Positions 54,461 through 63,523 of a DNA stretch of 64,000 bases are shown one piece after another. Source of the DNA: Planctomycetaceae bacterium. Lineage in GTDB: Bacteria; Planctomycetota; Planctomycetia; Planctomycetales; Planctomycetaceae. The notes beneath the pieces were generated by a model. That model saw only the letters and a list, made by a program, of their open reading frames with translations, ran no database searches and was not told where the DNA came from. The first letter of the stretch is position 1. The number at the start of each line of letters is the position of its first letter. The stretch spans positions 1 to 64,000 of the forward strand of contig JAWKUA010000020.1 in the NCBI GenBank assembly GCA_041398785.1, written 5' to 3'. Position numbers and translations under genes: made by a program.

Positions 54461-54907
54461 GGGGGATAGACTCCGTGTTGCGTTCTCATGGTTGAAAGTA
54501 AAGTCTCTGAATCGCACGGACTCAACGCGATGGCTGGCGGTGCGTCTCAGACGCGGGGATTTTTACGCAACAACGCGGCAAACCTGCGATGGGAAATTCA
54601 CCCTTGGGTGATACCCGCCTGTTCTAACTGCGACCGGGCAATCGAATGGTGACATCGGCGTCATTCGGTGAACATCTGCACCGATGGAAAAATGCGATTC
54701 GGCAGATTCCATCGTTCATCGATGTCAGCCGCGCGCGAATTGCCACACGCCTTTTCAAACGCGCGGTGGTGTGCGTCGAACGGCAGGGGTGTCAGCGCAG
54801 AAGCGGACGCAGCCGGACGGTAAGCGGCGCGGAGCATCTCGACGACATGCCTCCGGCGCACGACTTCTGGGACGTCATGCCCGCGGCGAATTGACCGCTG
54901 ACGCAGG
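54461..54907. other. Intergenic region between regulator and fliS
   Basis: About 450 bases. A plus-strand frame at 54646-54894 is open but has no motif or ribosome site. The regulator promoter should lie near 54480-54600. No repeat seen. Confidence 0.35.
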
Positions 54908-55306
54908 TCAGGCGGACGCGAGCTGCAGTGCGGGGATCAGACCGTCTCGCTCAGCGGCGCGAGCTTCTTCGCGGATTTCAACGAAACCATCGCGGACTGT
55001 CTCCAGCACTTTCGCAGCCGACGCCCAGGACTCAGCGGAATCGCTTCGCACCTGTTCCAGAGCGAACAGACAAAGCCGCAGAACCTGCATCGGCGTACCA
55101 CCCTGGTCCAGAGCAAGACCATCGACGATCAACAGGATTTTTCGCTGAGCGTCGATTCGGGCGGCGAACAGGTCGCCGCCATTCTGCTCCAGAATCCGCT
55201 GTCCCGCGCGCAGGGAATTGATCGTCTGTTCGTAGATATGGATCAGCATGTCGATGCGAGTCCAGCCGTACGACGAAGCGATGCGATAGCGTTCGCGGGG
55301 GCTCAT
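54908..55306 (-). CDS. fliS: Flagellin chaperone FliS-like protein
   Basis: 132 residues, the usual length. YGWTRIDMLIHIYEQTINSL matches the FliS opening helix, and ARIDAQRKILLIVDGL, ALDQGGTPMQVLRLCLFALEQV and a C-terminal helix complete the four-helix bundle. FliS binds the C-terminus of flagellin and prevents premature polymerisation. It lies 48 bases downstream of fliD, the common order. Confidence 0.85.
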   Translation of the reverse strand: MSPRERYRIASSYGWTRIDMLIHIYEQTINSLRAGQRILEQNGGDLFAARIDAQRKILLIVDGLALDQGGTPMQVLRLCLFALEQVRSDSAESWASAAKVLETVRDGFVEIREEARAAERDGLIPALQLASA

Positions 55307-55354
55307 TCGGAATGATCCTTATGAAGCAATCAAAGTGAAAAGAAGAACGGGTTG

Positions 55355-57355
55355 TTACCCACCGGAAATCTGCGGCAGACTCGACAGTTGAGCGGTGACG
55401 AACTGACTGGTCGACTGCAACTGGCTGAGCGATGATTCCAGCGCCACGAACTGCGAAATCAGCGATTGCTGCTGCCGGTCAAAGATCGCCTGCTGTCGGT
55501 CCAGTGCGGTTTGCAGGCTGGCGAGTTGTTCGTCAAACGCATCGTCGATCGTCGCCAGACCACCATCGGTCGGATCGAGCAGATCGCCAAGGACTTCGTC
55601 CAGCGTCGCAGCCAGTCCCCGCGTCACCGTAACTTCACCTTCAACACCGGCGGTGATCTGAGAAGGCTGAAGCGTGACTCGCAGGCTCAAATCGGCCGTC
55701 GTTTCGTTTTCCGGGTCACCCGTCAGAAACTGTCCCGACCCTCGGGCCGCTTCGGTGACACCGTTGACGGTGAATGTTCCGGCAACGTCGCGCCCGACGT
55801 CAGCGGTGCCCGCTGTGATTCCCAGCGCCGTCAGCGCGGTACCTCCGGAGACCAGCAGGTCCGAGGTGCGGCCGTAGGTTTCAGAAGTGATTGTCAGGGC
55901 ATCGGAATCCAGGCCGACGCGAACAGTTCGCCCCGGCAGATTCTTTGATCCGTTGATCAGCAGTTCCACATGGTCGGCAAGTTCCTGGCGAGTATAGGTT
56001 CCCTGATCCAGCGTGATCGTGGCGGTGGTCCCGTCGACTTTGATTTCCAGCGTCCTGTTCGTGTCATCAATCACAGTGGATTCGGCAAGGGCCGTACCGC
56101 CGGTGATGGTTGCGCGTTCCGCCGCCTGAGTGATATCGACCTGGATCGGATCGGTCGTCGCGCGTGTTCGCGAGCTGCCGGTCAGAAAGTCGATCCCGGA
56201 ATTCGTGCTCGTGCCGTCCAGCGAAAACAGTCGTCGGATATCGTCGCTGGTGACACCTTCAGTCTTCCCGTTGATCGCATCTTCCAACTCGGCCCGATTC
56301 AGAACCAGACTGCCGTTGTCCGCTACGGATATTCCGATCGCTGAAAGGCGGTTCGCGGCGGAATTGACTCCGGGAACGACCGAGACCAGCGTCGATCGCA
56401 GTTTCTGCTGAATGCCGATGACTGAGCGATTCCCCAGCAGCGGGCCGCCTTCTCCGGAATCAGCGTTAAACTGCGACTGGTCGGCGATGAATTTCATCGT
56501 GGCGTTGAAACCATTGACGAAATCCTCGACGGCTGAAACCGCGGCTTCCGTGTCGCGAGCAACCGAGATTGTGATCTCCTGGCCGCCGCTGTCGTTCAGC
56601 AGGTCCAGCGTGACGCCGCTGATGAGATTGTCGACGCGGTTGTCGGCACTCTCCACGGTGATCGCACCCGCGCCACTGCCAAGTGTGACCTGAGCATTCG
56701 TCGCCGCCTGAACCGGATTGTCGAAGTCAAACACCGGCTGGACCGCGCCACCGCTGTCCGCTGCCAGATTGCTGCTGATGCTGATTTCGTTTTCGGTGCC
56801 GGTATCAGACGCCGTCAGCAGCAATCGAAACGGAGTCCCCGGCGTGGAAGCGTCTCGGATAACGGAAGCACTGACTCCGGAATCCGTCGCGTTGAAGGAG
56901 TCCGCAAGTCCCTGCAGCGTATTGTTGCTGCTGTCGACCGTAATCGTGTGCAGTTCACCGGAACCCACACGAAACTCAAGCGTCCCCTGAGTGATTTCGG
57001 AGTCCGTGTCGGCAAAGCCCTGACTGGCGATCTGATGGGCGCGGGCCACACTGTCCACTGTCAGCCGATAGGTTCCCGGAACGGACGATGATGAACCGGA
57101 CGCGCTGATCACCGATTCGTCGCTGGTCGTGACGGTCCTTTTTGAAAACGGATTGCCCTGGACTCGAGCCAGCTTTGACACATCAGAGCGAAGGCTGATC
57201 AGACTGGCTTCCAGATTCTTGAAAACTGACTGCTTGCCGAGAATCTCCGAGCGGCGCAGCGTGAATCGATCCACCTGCTGTTGCTGAATTTCCAGCAGGC
57301 CATCGACAATCGTCTGCGTGTCGATGCCTGAGACAAGTCCGTCGATGGTGATCAT
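55355..57355 (-). CDS. fliD: Flagellar filament cap protein FliD
   Basis: 666 residues. The N-terminus ITIDGLVSGIDTQTIVDGLLEIQQQQVDR and SLRSDVSKLARVQGNPFSKRTV are the FliD_N domain. Beta-rich central D2-D3 domains follow, including a repeat-rich insert (about 380-590), and the C-terminal DEQLASLQTALDRQQAIFDRQQQSL plus ALESSLSQLQSTSQF is the FliD_C coiled coil. FliD caps the filament and promotes flagellin folding. It lies downstream of the three flagellin genes. Confidence 0.93.
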   Translation of the reverse strand: MITIDGLVSGIDTQTIVDGLLEIQQQQVDRFTLRRSEILGKQSVFKNLEASLISLRSDVSKLARVQGNPFSKRTVTTSDESVISASGSSSSVPGTYRLTVDSVARAHQIASQGFADTDSEITQGTLEFRVGSGELHTITVDSSNNTLQGLADSFNATDSGVSASVIRDASTPGTPFRLLLTASDTGTENEISISSNLAADSGGAVQPVFDFDNPVQAATNAQVTLGSGAGAITVESADNRVDNLISGVTLDLLNDSGGQEITISVARDTEAAVSAVEDFVNGFNATMKFIADQSQFNADSGEGGPLLGNRSVIGIQQKLRSTLVSVVPGVNSAANRLSAIGISVADNGSLVLNRAELEDAINGKTEGVTSDDIRRLFSLDGTSTNSGIDFLTGSSRTRATTDPIQVDITQAAERATITGGTALAESTVIDDTNRTLEIKVDGTTATITLDQGTYTRQELADHVELLINGSKNLPGRTVRVGLDSDALTITSETYGRTSDLLVSGGTALTALGITAGTADVGRDVAGTFTVNGVTEAARGSGQFLTGDPENETTADLSLRVTLQPSQITAGVEGEVTVTRGLAATLDEVLGDLLDPTDGGLATIDDAFDEQLASLQTALDRQQAIFDRQQQSLISQFVALESSLSQLQSTSQFVTAQLSSLPQISGG

Positions 57356-57603
57356 GATGCAAGTCCCGCGACGTGGCGGTAAAACGTATTGTGCTGTCGG
57401 CTAAACCGAAATACAGAAACCGGCCCCTGAGTCCGACACCGCTGCCATCAGGGATTCCGAAGGTGAATTGAACCTGAACCGGAACAACCGAAAGGCCCGG
57501 ACGAAAACTGGAGCTTCCAGTTCTCGCCGGACCTTTACGGTCGTTCGCATTTGTCTGACCGCGGACGGCCGCGTTCGGAAAAACGGGGCCTCATCCTGCG
57601 GGC

Positions 57604-57638
57604 CGAAAATCACCTCGGACCGGCGACGGTCTGAGGTG
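57604..57638 (-). terminator. Terminator of flagellin copy A
   Basis: On the minus strand CACCTCAGACCG pairs with CGGTCCGAGGTG (one A-C mismatch) around a four-base loop, followed by ATTTT. Ten bases after the flagellin stop. Equivalent hairpins follow copies B and C. Confidence 0.75.
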
Positions 57639-57647
57639 TCCCGGGAA

Positions 57648-59057
57648 CTATTGCAACAGCGACAGAGCCAACTGAGGAATCTGGTTAGCGTTCCGCAGCA
57701 CATTTGTGCCGGCCTGAACGAGTACCTGACCCTTGGTGAAGTTGGCGATTTCTTCCGCGAAGTCCGTGTCTCGAATCACAGATTCCGCGTTGACCGTGTT
57801 TTCCAGAGTTGCACGCAGGTTGTTGGCGGTCGATTCCAGAGTGTTCGCCTGGAACGCACCCAGCGCCCCTCGCAGGTTGGTGATGTCGTCGATGGCCGCG
57901 TCAATGACGCCCAGAGAATCCTGAGACTTAGCCGCCGACGTGACGTCAATTTCGTTCAGGTTGTTGAACTGATTGCCGGTCACACCGAAACCGAGAGCCA
58001 CAGGATTGACCTTGTCGATGGCGATATTCGCCGTCTGATTCTGGTTCGGTCCGATCTGGAACTGCAGCGAGTTGTCCGTTACGGAAATCGTGGCGGTTGT
58101 TGCAGTACCCGTCGTTGTGGCGTCGGCGGAAGCGGCGATCTGAATCGAAAGCCCCTTCGCAACGCCCGAATCGGCCGTGATCACGTTACCGCTGCCGTTG
58201 AAGCTGGTTCCGCCGATCGTGCCGACAATATCAACACCGTTATCCGTCAGAAGCGTCGTGCCGAAGCCGCTGCTGGTGCTGGCGGCGGCGGCATTGGACA
58301 CCACCGTAATGGTCGCGTCGGAACCGAAGTCCGTCGTATAAAGTCGGGTCGATGTGCCGTCGAGTTCCGCGGTCACGCCCGTCTGAGAAGTGAACTCATT
58401 GATCCGGTCGATCACCTGGTTCTGATTCAGTCCGGCACTCAGGGAGATGCTGACGTCGTTGATCGTCAGCACTTCGTCGGCTGCAAGGTTCTGCGTCTGA
58501 TCGGTGCCGGCCGTTTCATTGGCTCGTTCACCGGCAGTCGTGATGGCAACCGCGTAGGACCCGGCAGTCGTATCGGCCGTTCCCTTTAGAAACGCGACGT
58601 TGCCGTTGCTGGAAACACCATTGATGCCGGCCGAACCGTCCAGCAGTTTCTTGGTACCGAACTGAGTGTTGTTTGCGATGCGGTTGATCGTATCCAGAGC
58701 GTTGTCGATTTCCGCCTGGTTTGCGGCCAGCGCGTCGGCGTCATTGACACCGGTGTTCGCGGAATCGATCGCCAGGCTGCGGACCTTGACCAGCAGGCTG
58801 TTGATTTCCGTCAAAGCGCCTTCCGCAGTCTGTACCAGCGAAACGGCTTTTTCAGAGTTGTCAATCGCTGCCCGAAGACCGGCAATCTGAGCCCTCTGCT
58901 TTTCGGAAATGACCAGAGCCGCGGGGCCGTCGGCACCACGGTTGACCTTCAGGCCGGACGACAGTCGTTCGACCGACTTGGCGACGCTGTTGGCAGCTCG
59001 GCCAAGGTTGTGCTGTGCCGTCAGCGACGACACATTGTTGGAAATTGTCAGTGTCAT
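57648..59057 (-). CDS. fliC: Flagellin, copy A
   Basis: 469 residues from the ATG at 59057 (GAGGA 7 bases upstream). The N-terminal domain ISNNVSSLTAQHNLGRAANS, VERLSSGLKVNRGADGPAAL and EKAVSLVQTAEGALTEIN, and the C-terminal ENTVNAESVIRDTDFAEEIA with NVLRNANQIPQLALSLLQ form the D0-D1 coiled-coil core. The Gly/Thr-rich middle (D2) includes AADEVLTINDVSISLSAGLN. It is exported and polymerised into the filament with FliD and FliS help. It is nearly identical to copy C in its C-terminal half and to copy B in its N-terminal part. Confidence 0.95.
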   Translation of the reverse strand: MTLTISNNVSSLTAQHNLGRAANSVAKSVERLSSGLKVNRGADGPAALVISEKQRAQIAGLRAAIDNSEKAVSLVQTAEGALTEINSLLVKVRSLAIDSANTGVNDADALAANQAEIDNALDTINRIANNTQFGTKKLLDGSAGINGVSSNGNVAFLKGTADTTAGSYAVAITTAGERANETAGTDQTQNLAADEVLTINDVSISLSAGLNQNQVIDRINEFTSQTGVTAELDGTSTRLYTTDFGSDATITVVSNAAAASTSSGFGTTLLTDNGVDIVGTIGGTSFNGSGNVITADSGVAKGLSIQIAASADATTTGTATTATISVTDNSLQFQIGPNQNQTANIAIDKVNPVALGFGVTGNQFNNLNEIDVTSAAKSQDSLGVIDAAIDDITNLRGALGAFQANTLESTANNLRATLENTVNAESVIRDTDFAEEIANFTKGQVLVQAGTNVLRNANQIPQLALSLLQ

Positions 59058-59758
59058 GGGAAAGTCCTCGTGAGGGAGAGTTCGCTGAGTCGCGTCCTCG
59101 TTGTCGACGAGAGGATTCAACTCATGAATGGAAGGTCAAAGTCGGCGATCCGACCGACAACTGTCTACGACAAGCAGGAGCGTCAGTCCTTGCGCCCAGC
59201 AAGTGCTCTCTGTTGCGAGTCTGGATTGCAGCCGCAACAGTGGGACTTTCGGAACACTTCCGCAGTGAGATTGACCCTTCATCCGGCCGTGTCCGGCGGG
59301 GTCGGGGAATTGCGAAGTCCGTTGATTCCGATTGGTGGGCTTCCACCATATGCCCGAGACAGCGATCGCCGGTCAGACGGCCCGACGACGTTTTCCCCGT
59401 CCCGTCTTCAGGCGACGAAGGCTGGCGAAGCTGTAGCGATTGTGCCGCCCGCGAAGTGGCTGGGGCTTTGTTCCGCCATCCTGCCGAATCTCCTGCCGGA
59501 GACGTCGGACACCGTCGACACGCCTGGCTCGCCAGGATGCGCTGGATTTCGAAAGCGAACGCGGCAGCCGGCAAACGGCTGCTTCGAACAAACGCCGGAA
59601 AGGCCCGGACGGAAACTGGGGTTTCCAGTTCTCGCCGGACCTTCACGGTCGTTCGCATTCGTCTGGCGGCGGAAGGCCGCGTTCGGGAAAACGCGGCCTT
59701 GTCCACTGTGCCGAAAGGCACCTCAGACCGCCGGTGGTCCGAGGCGTCCTGGAAGCTA
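59058..59758. repeat. Flagellin spacer, first copy of a 0.7-kb repeated unit
   Basis: A 700-base spacer between copies A and B, nearly identical to 61165-61858. It contains the copy A leader, a copy B terminator hairpin (59719-59747) and a Gly/Arg-codon-like GC-rich stretch. Open frames in it are not supported as genes. Only the last 180 bases are also found downstream of copy A (57480-57650). Confidence 0.8.
59719..59747 (-). terminator. Terminator of flagellin copy B
   Basis: CCTCAGACC and GGTCCGAGG arms, the same position and shape as the hairpins after copies A and C. Confidence 0.65.
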
Positions 59759-61164
59759 CTACAACAGTGCCAGAGCCAACTGAGGAATCTGGTTTGCGTT
59801 CCGCAGCACACTTGTGCCGGCCTGAACAAGGACCTGACCCTTCGTGAAGTTGGCGATTTCTTCTGCGAAGTCCGTGTCTCGAATCACAGATTCCGCGTTG
59901 ACCGTGTTTTCCAGAGTCGCCCGCAGGTTGTTGGCGGTCGCTTCCAGAGTGTTCTGCTGGAATGCACCCAGTGCACCTCGCAGGTTGGTGACGTCGTCGA
60001 TAGCCGCGTCGATGACGGCCAGAGCATCCTGAGACTTGGCGGCCGAGGTGACGTCAATTTCGTTCAGGTTGTTGAACTGATTGCCGGTCACACCGAAACC
60101 GAGAGCCACAGGACTGACCTTGTCGATGGCGATATTCGCCGTCTGATTCTGGTTCGGTCCGATCTGGAACTGTAGCGAGTTGTCCGTCACGGAAATCGTG
60201 GCAGTTGCCGCAGTACCCGTCGTCGTGGCATCGGCGGAAGCGGCCACCTGGATCGAAAGCCCCTTGGCGACACCCGAATCGGCCGTGATCACGTTACCGC
60301 TGCCGTTGAAGCTGGTTCCGCCGATCGTACCGACGATGTCGACGCCGGAGTCCGTTTGAAGCGTCGTGCCGAAGCCGCTGCTGGTGCTGGCGGCGGCGGC
60401 GTTGGACACCACCGTGATGGTCGCGTCGGAACCGAAGTCCTGCGTGTACAACCGCGTGGAAGTACCGTCGAGTTCCGCGGTCACACCCGTCTGAGAAGTG
60501 AACTCATTGATCCGGTCGATCACCTGGTTCTGATTCAGTCCGGCGCTCAGGGAGATGCTGACGTCGTTGATCGTCAGCACTTCGTCGGCTGCAAGGTTCT
60601 GCGTCTGATCGGTGCCGGCCGTTTCAGTGGCTCGTTCACCGGCAGTCGTGATGGCAACCGCATAAGACCCGGAAGTCGTATCGGCCGTTCCCTTCAGAAA
60701 CGCGACGGCACCATTGCTGGAGACCCCATTGACGCCGGCCGAACCGTCCAGCAGTTTCTTGGTACCGAACTGAGTGTTGTTTGCGATGCGGTTGATCGTA
60801 TCCAGAGCGTTGTCGATTTCCGCCTGGTTTGCGGCCAGCGCGTCGGCGTCATTGACACCGGTGTTCGCGGAATCGATCGCCAGGCTGCGGACCTTGACCA
60901 GCAGGCTGTTGATTTCCGTCAAGCGCCCTTCCGCAGTCTGTACCAGCGAAACGGCTTTTTCAGAGTTGTCAATCGCTGCCCGAAGACCGGCAATCTGAGC
61001 CCTCTGCTTTCGGAAATGACCAGAGCCGCGGGGCCGTCGGCACCACGGTTGACCTTCAGGCCGGACGACAGTCGTTCGACCGACTTGGCGACGCTGTTGG
61101 CAGCTCGGCCAAGGTTGTGCTGTGCCGTCAGCGACGACACATTGTTGGAAATTGTCAGTGTCAT
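59759..61164 (-). pseudogene. Flagellin, copy B, frameshifted in this sequence
   Basis: The start (ATG at 61164) and most of the 468-residue flagellin sequence are intact, but the frame is broken near residues 50-85. Compared with copies A and C there is one T fewer at 61008-61010, one A fewer at 60921-60922 and one C more at 60926-60928 (plus-strand view). The first frame stops after 81 residues (…RKGA); the rest, from MTEINSLLVKVRS, is open to the end. It differs from A/C at many D2 positions (for example TDSG versus TDNG and QQNTLEAT versus QANTLEST) and lacks the final Gln. It could be a recent pseudogene or a sequence error. Confidence 0.85.
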
Positions 61165-61858
61165 GGAAAGTCCTCGTGAGGGAGAGTTCGCTGAGTCGCG
61201 TCCTCGTTGTCGACGAGAGGATTCAACTCATGAATGGAAGGTCAAAGTCGGCGATCCGACCGACAACTGTCTACGACAAGCAGGAGCGTCAGTCCTTGCG
61301 CCAGCAAGTGCTCTCTGTTGCGAGTCTGGATTGCAGCCGCAACAGTGGGACTTTCGGAACACTTCCGCAGTGAGATTGACCCTTCATCCGGCCGTGTCCG
61401 GCGGGGTCGGGGAATTGCGAAGTCCGTTGATTCCGATTGGTGGGCTCCACCATATGCCCGAGACAGCGATCGCCGGTCAGACGGCCCGACGACGTTTTCC
61501 CCATCCCGTCGTCAGGCGACGAAGGCTGGCGAAGCTGTAGCGATTGTGCCGCCCGCGAAGTGGCTGGGGCTTTGTTCCGCCATCCTGCCGAATCTCCCGC
61601 CGGAGACGTTGGGCACCGTCAACACGCCGGCTCGCCAGGATGCGTGGATTTCGAAAGCGAACGCGGCAGCCGGCAAACGGCTGCTTTGAACAAACGCCGG
61701 AAAAGGCCCGGACGAAAACTGGAGCTTCCAGTTCTCGCCGGACCTTTACGGTCGTTCGCATTTGTCTGACCGCGGACGGCCGCGTTCGGAAAAACGGGGC
61801 CTCATCCTGCGGGCCGAAAATCACCTCGGACCGGCGACGGTCTGAGGTGTCCCGGGAA
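61165..61858. repeat. Flagellin spacer, second copy of the 0.7-kb repeated unit
   Basis: Nearly identical to 59058-59758 but with single-base losses in short homopolymers (near 61165, 61301 and 61446). Its right end (61704-61858) is identical to the region downstream of copy A, containing the copy C terminator. Confidence 0.8.
61822..61849 (-). terminator. Terminator of flagellin copy C
   Basis: Identical hairpin to that at 57604-57638, 10 bases after the copy C stop. Confidence 0.75.
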
Positions 61859-63268
61859 CTATTGCAACAGCGACAGAGCCAACTGAGGAATCTGGTTAGC
61901 GTTCCGCAGCACATTTGTGCCGGCCTGAACGAGTACCTGACCCTTGGTGAAGTTGGCGATTTCTTCCGCGAAGTCCGTGTCTCGAATCACAGATTCCGCG
62001 TTGACCGTGTTTTCCAGAGTTGCACGCAGGTTGTTGGCGGTCGATTCCAGAGTGTTCGCCTGGAACGCACCCAGCGCCCCTCGCAGGTTGGTGATGTCGT
62101 CGATGGCCGCGTCAATGACGCCCAGAGAATCCTGAGACTTAGCCGCCGACGTGACGTCAATTTCGTTCAGGTTGTTGAACTGATTGCCGGTCACACCGAA
62201 ACCGAGAGCCACAGGATTGACCTTGTCGATGGCGATATTCGCCGTCTGATTCTGGTTCGGTCCGATCTGGAACTGCAGCGAGTTGTCCGTTACGGAAATC
62301 GTGGCGGTTGTTGCAGTACCCGTCGTTGTGGCGTCGGCGGAAGCGGCGATCTGAATCGAAAGCCCCTTCGCAACGCCCGAATCGGCCGTGATCACGTTAC
62401 CGCTGCCGTTGAAGCTGGTTCCGCCGATCGTGCCGACAATATCAACACCGTTATCCGTCAGAAGCGTCGTGCCGAAGCCGCTGCTGGTGCTGGCGGCGGC
62501 GGCATTGGACACCACCGTAATGGTCGCGTCGGAACCGAAGTCCGTCGTATAAAGTCGGGTCGATGTGCCGTCGAGTTCCGCGGTCACGCCCGTCTGAGAA
62601 GTGAACTCATTGATCCGGTCGATCACCTGGTTCTGATTCAGTCCGGCGCTCAGGGAGATGCTGACGTCGTTGATCGTCAGCACTTCGTCGGCTGCAAGGT
62701 TCTGCGTCTGATCGGTGCCGGCCGTTTCAGTGGCTCGTTCACCGGCAGTCGTGATGGCAACCGCGTAGGACCCGGCAGTCGTATCGGCCGTTCCCTTTAG
62801 AAACGCGACGGCACCATTGCTGGAGACCCCATTGACGCCGGCCGAACCGTCCAGCAGTTTCTTGGTGCCGAACTGAGTGTTGTTGGCAATGCGGGTGATC
62901 GTGTCCAGAGCGTTGTCGATTTCCGCCTGGTTTGCGGCCAGAGCGTCGGCGTCATTGACACCGGTGTTCGCGGAATCGATCGCCAGGCTGCGGACCTTGA
63001 CCAGCAGGCTGTTGATTTCCGTCAAAGCGCCTTCCGCAGTCTGCACCAGCGAAACGGCCTTTTCAGAGTTGTCGATCGCGGAACGCAGACCGGCAATCTG
63101 AGCTCGCTGCTTTTCGGAAATGACCAGAGCCGCGGGGCCGTCGGCACCACGGTTGATCTTCAGGCCGGACGACAGTCGTTCGACCGACCTGGCGACACCG
63201 CTGGCGGCGCGACCAAGGTTGTGCTGTGCCGTCAGCGACGACACGTTGTTGGCAATTGTCAGTGACAT
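61859..63268 (-). CDS. fliC: Flagellin, copy C
   Basis: 469 residues from the ATG at 63268 (AGAGG 8 bases upstream). All flagellin domains are present. The N-terminus differs from A and B (SLTIANNVSSL, RAASGVARSVERL, GLKINRGADG, LRSAIDNSE, LDTITRIANN), whereas the C-terminal half equals copy A. Its leader is unrelated to those of A and B, so it is probably the original first gene of the array with its own promoter. Expected role as in copy A. Confidence 0.95.
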   Translation of the reverse strand: MSLTIANNVSSLTAQHNLGRAASGVARSVERLSSGLKINRGADGPAALVISEKQRAQIAGLRSAIDNSEKAVSLVQTAEGALTEINSLLVKVRSLAIDSANTGVNDADALAANQAEIDNALDTITRIANNTQFGTKKLLDGSAGVNGVSSNGAVAFLKGTADTTAGSYAVAITTAGERATETAGTDQTQNLAADEVLTINDVSISLSAGLNQNQVIDRINEFTSQTGVTAELDGTSTRLYTTDFGSDATITVVSNAAAASTSSGFGTTLLTDNGVDIVGTIGGTSFNGSGNVITADSGVAKGLSIQIAASADATTTGTATTATISVTDNSLQFQIGPNQNQTANIAIDKVNPVALGFGVTGNQFNNLNEIDVTSAAKSQDSLGVIDAAIDDITNLRGALGAFQANTLESTANNLRATLENTVNAESVIRDTDFAEEIANFTKGQVLVQAGTNVLRNANQIPQLALSLLQ

Positions 63269-63523
63269 GAAACAAACCTCTCTTGGAGAATTCGGTGGAT
63301 CGCGTCCGCTCATCCTGAGGACCCGATTCACATCGAAGGGTAAAGGTGTGCATCCCTGCTGACGGTGGCTGAAGAACTCTGCTGTTTGCGGTCGTCCGTC
63401 GACGGTTCACACGAACCAATCGCGGGAAGTGCCGGGATTCGAACCAAGGGGAGGCTTCCCGTATGACACGGTTCTCAGTCGTATCGAATGCGGAGTCGGC
63501 AACTTGCCCAGGATTTTCCGTTC
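63269..63523. other. Divergent promoter region of flagellin C and the next gene
   Basis: About 255 bases. No sigma-28 element could be assigned with confidence. A GGTTCGAATCCCGG sequence on the minus strand (near 63431-63444) resembles a tRNA T-arm but no cloverleaf forms. Confidence 0.4.

Noticed and set aside
59100..59160. Sigma-28 promoter upstream of flagellin A (GCCGAC with an upstream TAGA)
   Set aside because: Spacing and the -10 match are poor and nothing comparable is seen before copy C.
59015..60175. Long plus-strand open frames across the flagellin region and spacers
   Set aside because: They are antisense to conserved flagellin coding sequence, rich in Arg/Ser/Pro, and repeat exactly as the genes do; composition artefacts.
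63428..63510. tRNA-like T-arm (GGTTCGAATCCCGG on the minus strand)
   Set aside because: No matching acceptor stem, D-arm or clean anticodon arm could be drawn in a 75-95-base window, and the T-stem has a mismatch.
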